A DNA stretch of 64,000 bases from Scenedesmus sp. ARA3. Its lineage: Eukaryota > Chlorophyta > Chlorophyceae > Sphaeropleales > Scenedesmaceae. Made by a program: the position numbers and the translations under genes. Shown here piece by piece: positions 38,201-50,116 of this stretch. The notes under the pieces were generated by a model. The model made no database searches and was not told the DNA's origin. It saw nothing but the letters and a program-made list of their open reading frames with translations. Each line of letters begins with the position of its first letter. Positions within the stretch are counted from its first letter, which is position 1. Location of the stretch: contig RWJK01000178.1 in the NCBI GenBank assembly GCA_004335835.1, positions 58,932 through 122,931 of the forward strand. The letters are read 5' to 3'.

Positions 38201-40592
38201 TCTGCAGGCACAGTAGGTTGCGGGCCAGCAGGTGTCATGCAACCGGTGTTGCCACAGACAGAAGGGTGCTGCGCGTGGGCATGAAGTGCAGCGCAAGGAC
38301 TTTGTGTGCAGCGTAAGCACTGGCATGCAGCAAGCTCTACTGCGGCACTGCTGCTCATGATCTAGCGGCGTGCCAAAGGCAAGAAACTGCTTGGTGGCAT
38401 TGATGCTTGCTTCCCCTCCCACCCTGCCATGCTAGGCAGTCATTTGACAGCAGCAAGCATGCAGTACACTGCTGCGCGCCACTTGCCCGCAGCAGCCAAA
38501 CCAATCGATCATACAATGCACGTTCATGTCTGCGCTGTAGTCCAACAGAACACGGCCAACAGCAGCACCCGCTTACATATTGTCAGGTTGAAGCTGGATG
38601 TGAGGAACCCTCCATTGCCATCAGTGACGGTGAACTGTAGCAGCTCGGAAACAGCATCGCCCGGCGGGATCCTGTCAGGGTTTGGGGTGTAACGGTAGTC
38701 CGCCACCTGCTTCGGATCAGACCCTTCGTAGCTGAAAAATGCCCCTGGGTTTGTGACATTCTCGTTGTTGCAGCAGGAGATCAGCTCCAACTTGCCATAC
38801 TGAGGTGTGCTGAAGTTGACAACCGCAAGGTTTGGGTTGTCATCAAGGTCATGATCGACAACAATCGCCAGTGGGGCAATCACCACAGGTGTGCCGCTGA
38901 ACGTGGCCACTTCAAGGTATCGAGTGTGCTCCAGTGCCGGAGCTGTGTTCACAGCGATTCGCATGAATATCTGGCCAGTTGCTGAACCGCCCCTGCACGG
39001 CAGAAGCGCGGCACGCCACAAGCCGTCACAGCTGCAGCATCTGCTTGTGAGATGCCAGCTCATATCAGGCATGATCGTTGCGGGAGGTGTTTGGATGGCC
39101 GTCGTCAGCAGCAGGAGTGGCCGCAGCACACACATGATACGCTTGCTGCAGGTGCTGTATTTAAGCGATAGTGTGTCTTGCAACACCAGGATAACGTTAT
39201 CGCACGCCACATGCGCCATGCGGTGCTGCTGGTGTTGCACACCCTGCTGGCCCACCTGAGACTCCATCAGCACCATGTTGCAACAGCGTGGCGGCTGCCA
39301 CTAGTGGTAGTACTGCTCTGCATGCATGGCTGGAGCAGCAACTGGCAGCATTGCAGGGCAGATGTATCAACTGTGCGTGGCACAGCAACACGCCTGCAGC
39401 TGTGGGATACTTGGGCAGGGGCAGCCATGTCCAAGCAGTCTCACCTGCCGTCTGTCACTGTGTAGGTTGCAGTGTCCTGCAGCTGCTCTCCGTTCACGCC
39501 AGGGGAGGCTGTGTAGGTGTACAGCCCATTGCCCAGCTGGTACCGTACTGCAGGGTAGACGTGTCGACCGTGACACTGAGGGCGTCATTGTCTGGATCGG
39601 CCACTGGATAGCTGCTCTCATTTGCAGTGGACAGGCGCAGGTCGATGAGCAAAGAGTGATTGCGCCGCAACTTCTCAGGGTACTCAGGGACGTACACGTT
39701 TGCAGCAATGGGGGCCTTGTTCGCCTCTGCGGCAGGGAAACAACAGGGGGTTATACTGAGCTGCGGTGCTGCAGCAGTTGCTGCATGCATGCTACCAGGA
39801 AGATGCAAACCGCCGGCTGCAGCTGTGCAGGTGTGAACAGCTACTGCCATAACCGCTGACATGCAGTGCAGGCTGGGCGGCTAGCCCATCCTGCAGCAGC
39901 TTGCTGCCATCACAAGTGTTGCTACGCCGCCCCGCCGGTTGGCCTTGGCATCATCAAGGCAGGGTGAGTTCTATACTAGCACCCTGGCAACTAGCATTCA
40001 ACGTCACTGAGCTGTGCTGGCAGCAGCATCAACGTTCATGCAGCCCAGGCAAACTGCGCATGCACAACTTGCAGATGTCGGACTCACGAATGGTGATCTC
40101 AACGCTGTTGGAGGCGTTTTTCCCTCTGCCATCAGAGACGCTGTAGGAGAAGCTGTCAAGCAGGTCTCTTGATGGGTCCTTGATGAGGGCAGGATCTGGC
40201 TTGTACACGATCGGCTTGTCGATGGCGAGGCCTTGGGGTGTGGACACTGTGCCATACCTGGCGGTGCCAATACGTGTCACAGTCAAGGGGTCCCCGTCAG
40301 GATCACTTGCCCAGTGGTAAGCGCCCTCGCGTTGAAGGTACACCGTGACCTCTCTGTTGGCAGTTGTGCTGAGGGCTGGGCCAAAGGCGTATGGGGGCGT
40401 GTTGGCCGCTGCAGGCACCGGAAGCAACACAGTCGCAGATGTTAACTTGTTGGCATGCATCAACGCGCTAAATCAATTCCTGTGCTGCTCTAGTGAACAT
40501 ATACTTTGTCAGCGGCAGGAGCCATTTCCACAACATCAACTAGTGGTGACAGCAAGTCTTCAGCAGCAGAGAATTTGTTGCATTAGCTGACT

Positions 40593-40637
<45 letters not shown>

Positions 40638-41586
40638 ACACAGCAGGAACAGCAGCACCAACACTTTTCGCAAGTACTTGCATCGGCTGACACTACCTTA
40701 TTGCTGTTTGGTGAGCTTGACATCTTGCAACGGTTTTGCTCACAGGCTCGCATGCAATTCCGAGCTTCCAGTGTGTGCGTAACCCCACCTGTGATGATGG
40801 TGATCAGCCCATCAATGCTGGTGGCGCCATCGGCGATGGTGTAGTTGCAGTATTCGACAGCACCCTCGGCCGGCACAGCTGCGGCTATGGGTGTGTACAC
40901 AAACTGCCAGTCGCTGATCTGCTCGACTCTCCCTGTGGGACAAAACAGGCGCCGGCCACAGCAGTGCTCAGCATGTAGCCACGCGCTTCCATGCTTGGTC
41001 ATGCTCGTGCGATGTGGCGTGCATGAAAACAAGCGCGCCCGCATGACCTGCTGCCTATGTCAACAACCTCTGCAGCGCGACACAAGACACCTTTAGAGCT
41101 CAGATCTGCTGCATGTGTACTTGCATCTATGTCATTGTGCACTGCTGTGACAGTGCATTTGCACAAGCAGTGCAGTGCACATGCTCACGCCAGTCCAGGT
41201 GCGCACCTGGAGTTGCAGGAATTCAGCTGTTGCATGCATCAGCACATTGAGTAAAGATTGCAGGAAACACAATTGGATATGTCAGCCTTTCAGACAGTCC
41301 GAGCCAGTGCAGTGCTCCTCGTAGCATACATCCAATGCATAAGGAAAGTTTGACAGGCTTTCCACCGGTAACTGACCGTATTTCAGCAGGCTGCAGGAGT
41401 CGCTCAAAGAAACCGTCAGCAAGTCCCCGTTCTGCCGTGGACGCGTGGGAAATCAACCGTCTGGTTGCTGCTAGCAACAGCAGATATCTGGATGGGTTCA
41501 GCAACGATGTTTTGAGCAGACACTTGCAGCAGCGAGCAAAGGGCTACTACAAGGCTGCTTACTGCCAAGGCAGGTGGCCACCTCAT
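35265..41586 (-). pseudogene. secreted Big_9/cadherin-like repeats + Kazal + trypsin-like protease, copy B, two frameshifts
   Basis: The exon structure is identical to copy A: 41586-41377, 40932-40789, 40408-40088, 39726-39445, 38992-38577, 38339-37940, 37633-37200, 36863-36689 and 36270-35265. The first exon encodes a signal peptide (MRWPPALAVSS). Against copy A, one base is missing in exon 1 (about 41428-41440) and seven net bases are missing in exon 4 (about 39540). Adding these eight bases back makes the total divisible by three. Each lesion puts a stop in frame, yet the sequence beyond stays conserved in the original frame, so loss is recent or the breaks are assembly errors. The protease domain is complete, with TAAHC, WDTALLQL and the catalytic Ser (GQSGGP); the Kazal motif (PVCGVDGNTYGNACLAQC) is also intact. 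Confidence 0.85.
40594..40632. repeat. (CAG)13 tract in an intron of protease copy B
   Basis: Thirteen CAG units on the plus strand, read as CTG in the sense of the gene. The tract is in the intron between the exons ending at 40789 and starting at 40408. Confidence 0.9.
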
Positions 41587-42150
41587 TAGTGCAGACAGAT
41601 GATGTTATGTACCGTTCAGGTGCTGTTTTCGAGAGCACGCGGAAGGTGGAGGCAACAAGCTGACGCGGATTGCGGTGAGGGCGTGACTGTCAACGGCGCA
41701 AATGCATATCGAAGACTGCTAAACAGTCAAAGATCTCCGAGCATGACCGTGTAGATAACTTTCCCATCATGGCTTGGGGGTTTGGGGGTTTCGGTGATGG
41801 CACTTAGGCGTGGATTGCTGCAAGATGCTGGAGGCTTCTTACAGACACGCAATCTTTGAAAAAATGTGCAATTTGATCGAGAGCACTACTACTACCGGTC
41901 TTACCCCGGGTACGCAGTGATTACTCCTGGACAGATGAGATTCATCGTGATGCCATCGACGCAGGGTCAAGTCTCGCAGCAGCATGCAGTCGTGGTTGCA
42001 TGCTGTGCACTGACTTCCGGCTTACTCCTTCATGCTTTCCAAGCGATAACAGGACACTGCCAGAGCATAGTGTCATCTCCCTCCCTCTCCCTCTAGCGTA
42101 GTCCACAGCACTGTACTCTGAACTAGGGGTAGTCATATTACCAATCAAGC

Positions 42151-42901
42151 CCTAGCAGCCGACGCCAGCGGCACTGCGCCCCACTGCAGCCATGATTGCA
42201 GCCAACAGCCTGTGCATATGGCAGCCAAAGGGTGCCGTGTGCTAGTGCCCGGAACTACTACATGGCTGCACAGCCTGTCAGCCGCAGTGCTGTGCCACAC
42301 TGCTCTGAGCACCTGCCACAGCTTGAGAGACCACATGGCTCCAAGCTCGAGCAGATCAAACAGGGAGGCACGGCTCCTCCCATAGGACCAGGGCCCACTG
42401 AAAATACAGACACCTTGTTAACAGACGGAGGAGCGCATAGTGTGCTGCTGTGTGTCCCAAGTGTGGCTAGAGCAGGGCCGCAGAACCAGGCAAACATCAG
42501 CAACAGGCGCGCTGCTGGCATACTGCACAACAGCAAGGAGCCTCGGCTGTTGTTGACATGTCATTGATGCCTGCTGCTGTCGACATGGCGCCCAACGTCA
42601 TTGTCAAGGCATGCATGCACGCCATCAAGTGCAGAGAATATGTCAAAGCGGTCATCGTATACAACAACAAAAGTTAATTAAGCATGAATCACGACCATCG
42701 CCAGTCACAGCACCACAATGGACTACATGTGCACCTGCAGAAAACACGAGCCCAGAACTGAAACCAAACACCTCGATTCAAGTCCAATGCCTGTGCCGTA
42801 CCCAGAGCTGAACACTCCTCATGTGTGCACGGCAGCAGCAGCAGCAGCAACAAACTGCCCTGCCCTGTCTATGCACCAAACACTGGCGAGCAGTTCAGAC
42901 G
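42151..42901. other. intergenic, no gene seen
   Basis: Open frames are short and without recognisable content. This probably includes the SAS-6 3' untranslated region. Confidence 0.5.
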
Positions 42902-45900
42902 TCATTGCCTGCCGGCAGCCACAGCCGCCTGCTGCTGCAGCGGGAACTCCTGCCTGGGCGTTGGCAGCCCATACGGGTCCTGCCGCGGCGTCACTGTGTG
43001 TGGGGAGAACTTGTCGCCGCCAGCTGCATGGAATGCTGAGAAGGCCATGCTGGCGTGTGGCTGCCTGCTGCTGCCCATGCCTAGCTTGCTCGCTGCACCC
43101 ATGAGGCCGGCAGTGCTGGGGCTGGCTGCCCTGCCGCTGGCCATCACGCCGCCTGCATCACCAGGGACAGAGCGCATGTAATGAATGTGAAAAGAAACAG
43201 CTCAACGCAGGGCAACTATGATGTGCTAGGTGCTTGCTGCACACAAGCAACCAGACACTCACTGACTTGAAGCACCGTGCAGCATGCCACACGCGTCATG
43301 CAAGATGTTTCTCAGCCGGCAAGCACCCTAGCAAGGCTGCAGCCAAAACAGCATACGCACCTGCTGACAAGCTGGTCAGCCCAGCAGCAGGCGTGCCTGC
43401 TGAGGCGCCAAACTGAGGTGGTGGCCACGTCTGGTGGTGCTGATGGCGGCTGCCAGGCGTGCTCAGCCCAGCAGCAGACGCGCCAGCTGCTGCTGACAGC
43501 CCCGCTGCAGCTGCTGTTCCTGCCAGCGCGGACGGTTTGAACTTGTAGCGTGAGCCTGGCACAGCGCCCACCTGCAGCTGTGCATCGGTGACCTGCAGCA
43601 GCAACCGCAGCAATGCATATATCTCGCTAGGGCAGTGCACTAAGCAAGCTGCCATGGGATTTCTCCACCCATGATCAGTTTGGTTGGCTAGCTGGGTTGT
43701 GCAGCCACATGCGGTATCTCTACTGTTACAAGACTTGTGGCTGTTTGGCTGCTGCAGTGCAAGCCCACACAAAAGCCTAGCCACAGCTTGTAACAACCCA
43801 GCCCCTGAAGTCCAGCAGCGCCCCTCTCCTGCCACCACAAACACACCTGCTGGTTCAGCCAGCGGATCATCTGCTCGTTGCTCTGCAGCTGCTGCCGGCT
43901 TTCCTCCAGCTTGGCGCGCAGCTCTGCATTGTCGGCCTGCAGCGAGCCCACTTCAGCTGCCAGGCTGTCCCTGCCGTGGCCAAGCGCGGCAGCGTCACGC
44001 TGCGCTGCCGCCAGTGCTGAGTCGCGCGCACCCAGCTCCTCCTCCTGCCTCACCAGGATGGCCTGCTTGCGCTTGCACTTCTCCTTCAGCAGGCGCAGAT
44101 CAGTCTGCATGCAGCGGCACGCAACAAGCAGAGAGCAGCATGAGCGCGCGGCAGCTGCAACACCAGCTCTTGCAACGGTTGACAGCTTGACGCGCACGGC
44201 AGCGCATTCTTGCGCACTTGGTTGCCCATGTAGCTCCATCAAGCACCCATCGCCATCCAAAGCTGTACACACACATGTCACTGCCAGGTGCCACAGCGCA
44301 GCGTCCGTATCACATCTCACACCGCAGCCCTGCCCACCTGCAGCTTCTCAATGACCTCGTTGCCCTTCATGACCTCTGCTGCCGCCTCCTTGCAGCGCCC
44401 CTCGTGCCCAGCCACCAGGTCGCGCAGGTCAGCGCAGCGCTCCTCCCACTGACGCACAGAGCCCTCCAGGTCGCTCAGCCGTGCCTGCTGCTGCGCCAGC
44501 AGCTGGCCCTGGCTGGAGCTCTACATGCAAGAAGCAGCAGACAGCAGGCCATGCAGTGATGGAAAACAGCACAGGAGAGCATCCTTGACCTGAACAGAAA
44601 TGCAACATTTGACCCAACACCTCCCTTTCAAGATGCAGGCTTCGCACATGGCAGCGCAACACAATGCAGCACTGCCTTGGCCTGCATAGACAAGGTTGTG
44701 TGTAATGTGGATGTTGGTATCTTTGGTTTTGGTTTTTCATCAATATGCACCAGCAGGGTGCCCAGCACTGCCAGCTGGCGGTATTGACAGTGACCGCCAC
44801 CCAACCAAACCCCCCGCCTGTGTGCTGTGCCCACCTTTTCCTGCGCCGCTGCCAGCTGTGCGCGCGTGTTGGCCAGCTGCAGCTCCAGCTCGTGCTTGTC
44901 GCCTGCCAGCGCCTTGACCTGGCTGCGCAGCTGCGCCACCTCCTGCTCCAGCGAGCGAGCGCTGCCCTCAGCGCTGCCCAGCTTGTGGCTCAGCTCAGAC
45001 ACCTGCAGCACAGCAGCAGCAGCATGCATGCCTTGATGATTCCAGTTGCCCTCAAGCTCTGGCGTACACCCTATACAGGCGACTGGTCGTCCCAACACGA
45101 GTGACGTGGCCCAGGGATGCAGCAAGCAAGTGCTGCTGGTGTGCATGTGTTGCCTGGTTGCTGACAAACACGCACAGCTGCAGCTGCCGCAGCGCATACA
45201 TACAAGTGGCTGCACTGGTCACAGGCTGATGCAGGTGTTCTGCGCTGACTGCTGCATGCAAAGCTGCCCACCTGTGTGTCAAGCTGGTATTTCTGGTCCC
45301 TGAGCTTCCTGCCCTCAGCATCCAGCTCTGCTATCCTGCTGTTCAGCAGCTCCTGCTGCTGGCTGTTCCTCTTGGCTGCATCCTCCAGCTCACTTCAGGC
45401 ACAAAACGCAGAGGACGGTTGCACGGAACAGGCACGCAGGTTTCAAACAGAAGCACCAGGGACGGCAGGCATCAGGCTGCTGAAGCTGCTTGGATATCTG
45501 CCGTGGCTAATCAGGCTTACCACAGTAATGCTGAGAACCATGTAAACAACTGCAGGCTTGTATTGTAGGAATGCGAATCACTTAAGCAGCACTGCCACCA
45601 GATGCAGTGCGCTGTGCCACCAAGCAATACAGTACAAAGATTGGCTCACCGCTCCAGCTGCGCACGCGCTGCAGCCACCTGGTCCAGCTTGTCTTGCTGT
45701 GCTGCAGCTGCCTGTTCCCGCAGCTGTGCCTCAAGCTCCAGCGTCTGCCTGCTGTGGCGCTCTTGTAAGCTGGACAGCTGCTGCTGGCATTCGCGCAGCT
45801 GCTGCTGACGCTCGCACGCCTCGTCCTGCAAGGAGCATGCAGAAAAGAGCAGCAGCCAACAAGAGTAGCCAATGGTGAGCATGCGGAGCCTTGGCTTGCA

Positions 45901-46961
45901 GCAACGTGTGGTGCTCGGCATGTAACAACACTGGAGGTCCTCATGTGCGCTGCTGCTGCAGGTGCTGCGGGGCTGCAGGCACCCTACCTTGCTGCCTGCT
46001 AGCTGGTCTTCAAGCTGCTGGCAGTCCCGCTTCACCTCGCCCAGCCTGAACGCCAGGAACTGCAGCAGCAACACACAGTGATATTCAAGCATGGTTCACT
46101 GGACATTAGCGAGAGAAACACGGATACAGCAAGTCAAGTGAACCATCTGACGCTAACAGCTTACGACAACAACAGAAACATTTGCAGCACCTTGCTCAAA
46201 CAGCCCAATCTGATCTCAGCCTTGCTGTACTGTAAGCGCGTTTAAAAATGACAGTGTCGCAAGATGGATGTATGCATACTGGGTCTAGGTTGTTGCTAGT
46301 GCTGCTGCGCCCACTGCTGTTGTGCTGCTTGTCTCCCAACGCACCTGCTTGACAGTGAAGTCATTGCCAGGCCTGAAGGCCAGCGTAATGTGCGGCAGCT
46401 GCTTGAAGTCATTGGTCTCCACGATTTTCAAACCAGAGTCAGCTGCACGCACTGCAAGGACTGCCTGAAACCTTGGCATGTCTGCTGCCTGTGAGGCGAT
46501 GCAACGCTCCAGCAATGAAATAATTTTGCCTGGGAAGCTTGCAAAGTCAACCAGGATGCCCTGCTCTGCCTTGAGTGACTGGAACTCATCCTCTGTGACT
46601 TCCAACGTGTGCAGGAAGTATGGATCGTCCTCGCTGGAGACATGGATGCGCAGCACCTGCAGGATGCCAGCATGTCAAACTCATGCTTGGTGCAGTGGTG
46701 TGCAGCAGCAGCAGACAGGTGGCAAACATGGCCTCTGGTACTGGCAGCCACACGCAGGGCCTTCAGCCTCACAAGAAGCCTCACCCTCAGGTTGTGATTC
46801 TGTTTTGTGACTCCAGAGAGGATGCGGAACGTAAGGGTCTCAGTCTGGTCCTCACGGTCCTGTTGCCTCACTAGCACAGGAACGTCTTTCCAGTACAACG
46901 TGTTTGCGCTAGAAGGATCAAAACCGTTCGCCGTCCTTTCATCCTCAAGTATAAGCGGCAT
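42902..46961 (-). CDS. SAS6: SAS-6 centriole cartwheel protein (Bld12 ortholog)
   Basis: SAS-6 dimers form the nine-fold cartwheel hub that sets centriole symmetry. Ten exons splice in phase to 649 residues: 46961-46785, 46656-46345, 46059-45988, 45825-45650, 45392-45272, 45002-44835, 44520-44338, 44104-43847, 43592-43361 and 43152-42902. The globular head (residues 1-163) contains LTFRILSGVTKQNHNLR, then FLHTLEV, GILVDFASFPGKIISLLE and KQLPHITLAF, the SAS-6 PISA-type head. A coiled coil rich in Gln, Leu and Glu fills residues ~164-490. The last ~160 residues are Ala, Gly and Ser rich and include RYKFKPS, as in the Chlamydomonas protein of very similar length. Exon 5 uses an unusual GAAG acceptor that keeps the coiled coil in frame. 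It is transcribed in the same direction as ALG1 upstream; the gap is about 650 bp. Confidence 0.95.
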
Positions 46962-47606
46962 GGCTGTGCTGCTGATGGCAAAAGAGCATGCTCTGCGGTC
47001 AGATGCTACCCCAGCGCAGCTCGTAAAGGTAGCCGGGTTTCATACAACATATTTATAACCAAGACAATTATTTTGTCGAAACACAGTGGCTTCCAGATGA
47101 TGACTCTTTCGTTGTTGAGCAGCAGATTGTTGAGCAGGGTGTCGAGGTGAGGCAGCAGCCAGTCGTTGTGTATCTGCGAACTGTTCGACCTGATACGAAG
47201 CAATGAAAGGCACCGCTGGTGCCAGTCGCCCCGAGGCAGCAGCAAAACCACCCTGAAAGTGACAGCAAGACGACAGCTTCAAATCTCCACAGACAGCTCA
47301 ACCTGGTAAGCTTTCAATTGCTCCCAAATGCGAAGTTAGCTGCTACTCAGCAAATCACAAAAGACTCTGCAGAGTCAGCGCGGTTGCAAAGCAACCGGCA
47401 AGGTGGTGCCATACCTACTAGTATCAGTTGGTTGCTGCAACGGGTGTGCCAGTGCCAGTGCCAATGCCGTGCGCGATGCATGGTGCAAAGGTTCTGCAGG
47501 CAGGCACAACATCAGCCCGACATAGATAACAACTGAATGCGGTGCAGTGTCTCTGCAAACAACATACACAGTAGCTGCCTGATCAACAAGGCGTGCCTGC
47601 AGGCAA
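46962..47606. other. spacer between SAS-6 start and ALG1 end
   Basis: This must contain the SAS-6 promoter and the ALG1 3' untranslated region. I see no clear TATA box or other site. Confidence 0.5.
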
Positions 47607-49136
47607 CTATGCCTGATTCTTGGCCTTGCGCTTGCCAGCGCTGCTTGCAGCCTTGGAGCTGCTGCCACCTGCTGCATTTGCAATCCGAGCAAACAATGGC
47701 GCTGCAACCTTATCCCAGTTGTCCCGCCAGCGCCAGCTGCTCTGCGTCCGTGCAACGCCGGCGCGCAACTGCGCCAACTGGCCGTTCGCACCACTCCCAG
47801 CCACCGCATCAAAGCCCTCCAGCAGCTGCAGCAGCTGCTGTGCCAGCTGCTCTGCGCTGCTGAACAGTAGGCCTGTCTTGCCCTCTGTGATCAGCTCCCC
47901 GATGCATTTGAAGTCGGCTGCACACACTGGAAGGCCGGACCCAAACATGTCAACGACCTTCATAGGCAAGTCGATGCCAGAAGATGACATGTGCAGCGAC
48001 ACCCCCAGGTCAGCAGCACCCAGCATCAGGGGGTAGTCATCTGGCTCCAGCCACACGCTGCAGAAGGCCACCTTGCTGAGCTGCAGCTGCCGGATGCGAG
48101 ACAGGTACATCTCGCGCTGCGGACCCCGTCCGGTGATGACAAACAGCACATCAGGGTAGCTCTTGCCACTGCTGCTGCTGCTGCTGCTGCCGGCCTTCTT
48201 GCTGCTGCCCTGCTTGCTGCCACCGTCTGCTGCTGCTGCTGCTGCTGCAGCAGCGTCGTACAGCTGTGCAGCTTCCAGCAGGATGCCAAAGTCTTCATCT
48301 GGTGTCCAGCTGGTGCTGCTGACTACTAGTGCAGGCCGCCCCGGCCGTGGCACAGGCTGCTTGCTGCCAGCTGCCTGCACTGTCAGCAGCGTCGCCAACT
48401 GCTGCTGCTGCTTGCTGCTGCTGCACTCCGCAGCAGCTGCCAGCTGCCGCTGCAGGCACTGCCCGATCCCGTCTTGCTGCAGCTGCTGGTGCAGGCGCCC
48501 AAACAGTTCATGCTTCTCTGCAGCACTGCAGGGGTGGAACTGATCTGGTGGCCGATCATATAGCACAGCTGCCTGCACGCCAAACTCTGCTTGCAGGAAA
48601 GCCTGCATGGCTTCAGTGACGCAGAAGCCTGCCTGCGCTTGGCGGCCCAGCGTGCGTTCTATGCCCTTGGATAAGCGGATGAGCCAACCATGTTTTGCAT
48701 GCTTGTACTGCATCATCGAGTATGCCAAGTTGTGCCAGTCCACCACCCACACTGCCCGGTGCCGCAGCATGGCAAGCCAGCACACCAGCATGGTGGGTAT
48801 GGCTGGAGGGTTCTGCAGGAGCATTGCTGCAGGCCGCGGCAGTGCTACCAGCATCAGCCACAGCAGCACTGCCAGCTGCCATGATGACTTTGCTAGCAGG
48901 CCAAGCACTGAAGGCAGCCGTGCTGCCCAGGCCGGGGGTGCTGCCACATAATGGATGTCTAAGTGTGGGTTGTTGCGCAGTGGGGCAATGGGCTCGCTGC
49001 CAGGCTGAGCCACTACTGACACGCTGTAGCCGTGCTCGATCAAAGACAGCGTGTGATATTGCATGCGAGGGCAGCAGCCAAATATGCCCAGCACCACCAC
49101 CCAGGCACGTGGGCGGCTGCTGGGCGGCGTCGCCAT
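47607..49136 (-). CDS. ALG1: chitobiosyldiphosphodolichol beta-mannosyltransferase (ALG1)
   Basis: ALG1 (EC 2.4.1.142, GT33) adds the first mannose to GlcNAc2-PP-dolichol on the cytosolic face of the ER, an essential step of N-glycan assembly. One uninterrupted exon gives 509 residues from the ATG at 49136. Visible family blocks are VVVLGIFGCCPRMQYH at the N terminus, a membrane segment (LAVLLWLMLVAL) followed by LQNPPAIPT, VVDWHNLAYS, SSTSWTPDEDFGILLEA, the VLFVITGRGPQ turn, WLEPDDYPLMLGAADLGVSLH, SSSGIDLPMKVVDMFG and GLPVCA. A Lys/Ser/Ala-rich insert of ~45 residues precedes VLFVITGRGPQ. The frame stays open upstream, with another ATG at 49211, but Arabidopsis-type proteins start close to the first block, so I chose 49136. 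The C terminus ends in KRKAKNQA. An intronless gene is unusual among its neighbours and could indicate retroposition, which is only a guess. Confidence 0.95.
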   Translation of the reverse strand: MATPPSSRPRAWVVVLGIFGCCPRMQYHTLSLIEHGYSVSVVAQPGSEPIAPLRNNPHLDIHYVAAPPAWAARLPSVLGLLAKSSWQLAVLLWLMLVALPRPAAMLLQNPPAIPTMLVCWLAMLRHRAVWVVDWHNLAYSMMQYKHAKHGWLIRLSKGIERTLGRQAQAGFCVTEAMQAFLQAEFGVQAAVLYDRPPDQFHPCSAAEKHELFGRLHQQLQQDGIGQCLQRQLAAAAECSSSKQQQQLATLLTVQAAGSKQPVPRPGRPALVVSSTSWTPDEDFGILLEAAQLYDAAAAAAAAADGGSKQGSSKKAGSSSSSSSGKSYPDVLFVITGRGPQREMYLSRIRQLQLSKVAFCSVWLEPDDYPLMLGAADLGVSLHMSSSGIDLPMKVVDMFGSGLPVCAADFKCIGELITEGKTGLLFSSAEQLAQQLLQLLEGFDAVAGSGANGQLAQLRAGVARTQSSWRWRDNWDKVAAPLFARIANAAGGSSSKAASSAGKRKAKNQA

Positions 49137-50116
49137 GCTGCTGCTGTTGCTGCTGCTGCTGTTTGTGCTGCTGCTGCTGTGGAGGCCGTTGGCTGAAGCT
49201 GCCTGCAGCATACATGGACAGCAGGCAGGTGCAGGCAGCGTCACCGATATCAAAATTATATGTATCGCCCAAGGCAGCCTGTACTGCACAGCTCGCACCC
49301 CGCGAGACACAGGGCCTGGCGCTGACATTGGTGGGCTGTTCACGGTGGTGTGCTTGCCGTGTGCTGCTTGCAATGCAGTAGCTGCTGCATGTGGTGCATA
49401 AGCCAATCCTACACCTTCATACTGGTCAGGGTGTGAGCGCTGCAACTGCTGCAGTTGAACTGCAACTGATGACGTTGGTGCTGCTGATGCTGCTGCTGTT
49501 GCTGCTGCTCGAGGGCAACCTGCTAAAGGGTCATGCCTGGCACTGTAATACGTACTATAGCCATTGGTTCATGCCACACTCACGGCTTGGCCCGATCACT
49601 TGTAAGTCGCTGAAAGCCCAATGCAATGTCGGTTTGGATGGTTGTATTAGCAGCGATTGTAGTGCTCCACTGTACACCTTCGTAAGCACACCGTGACATT
49701 GATTTGTCGATGTCAAACAACTTTTCTGGCCGATTCAGCGTATGTTCGGCGTCTGCACGTGTAACAAGTCCTGCAACCTGTGTTTAAGGGGTGATGTGGT
49801 GTCCATCCCAACGCAATAGACATATACTCTGCATCTGGTCTACGTCTTGTTGTGGTGGAGTTGTTGTCTTCAGCTTTGTTCAAGATCATTCGACAGCACA
49901 CGGCACGACTACGAAAATCGTTAAGAGCGCCCTCTCTGCGCACTTTTGTTGTCTTGTTCTAGCGTTCAACTTTTTGGGGTGCTCCGGCCCGCGGAGTGCC
50001 TTGGAAGCTGTGAACATCAGCCAGTACAAGTGAGGCCCGCCCATTTCCCTGTGCGGTCATCCACCGATCCTCTAGGGGCTGGCGATTGCTTTGTCGCCTT
50101 GCTCACTCAAGTCTTA
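49137..50116. other. divergent promoter region of ALG1 and the PWWP gene
   Basis: About 1 kb separates the two oppositely oriented starts, so both promoters should lie here. Short frames at 49964-50144 could be an upstream exon of the PWWP gene, but no ATG supports it. Confidence 0.45.

Larger units (their letters stand above)
33449..42150. repeat. tandem segmental duplication, unit 2
   Basis: Direct-orientation copy of unit 1 containing protease copy B. The offset to unit 1 falls from about 10.07 kb at the left arm to 9.64 kb at the gene ends and 9.37 kb at the start codons, because copy A introns have grown by minisatellite expansion. Confidence 0.85.

Noticed and set aside
50075..50110. 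DPLGAGDCF, like the PfkB kinase signature GAGD
   Set aside because: No other kinase block is near and the frame has no ATG before it; probably chance.
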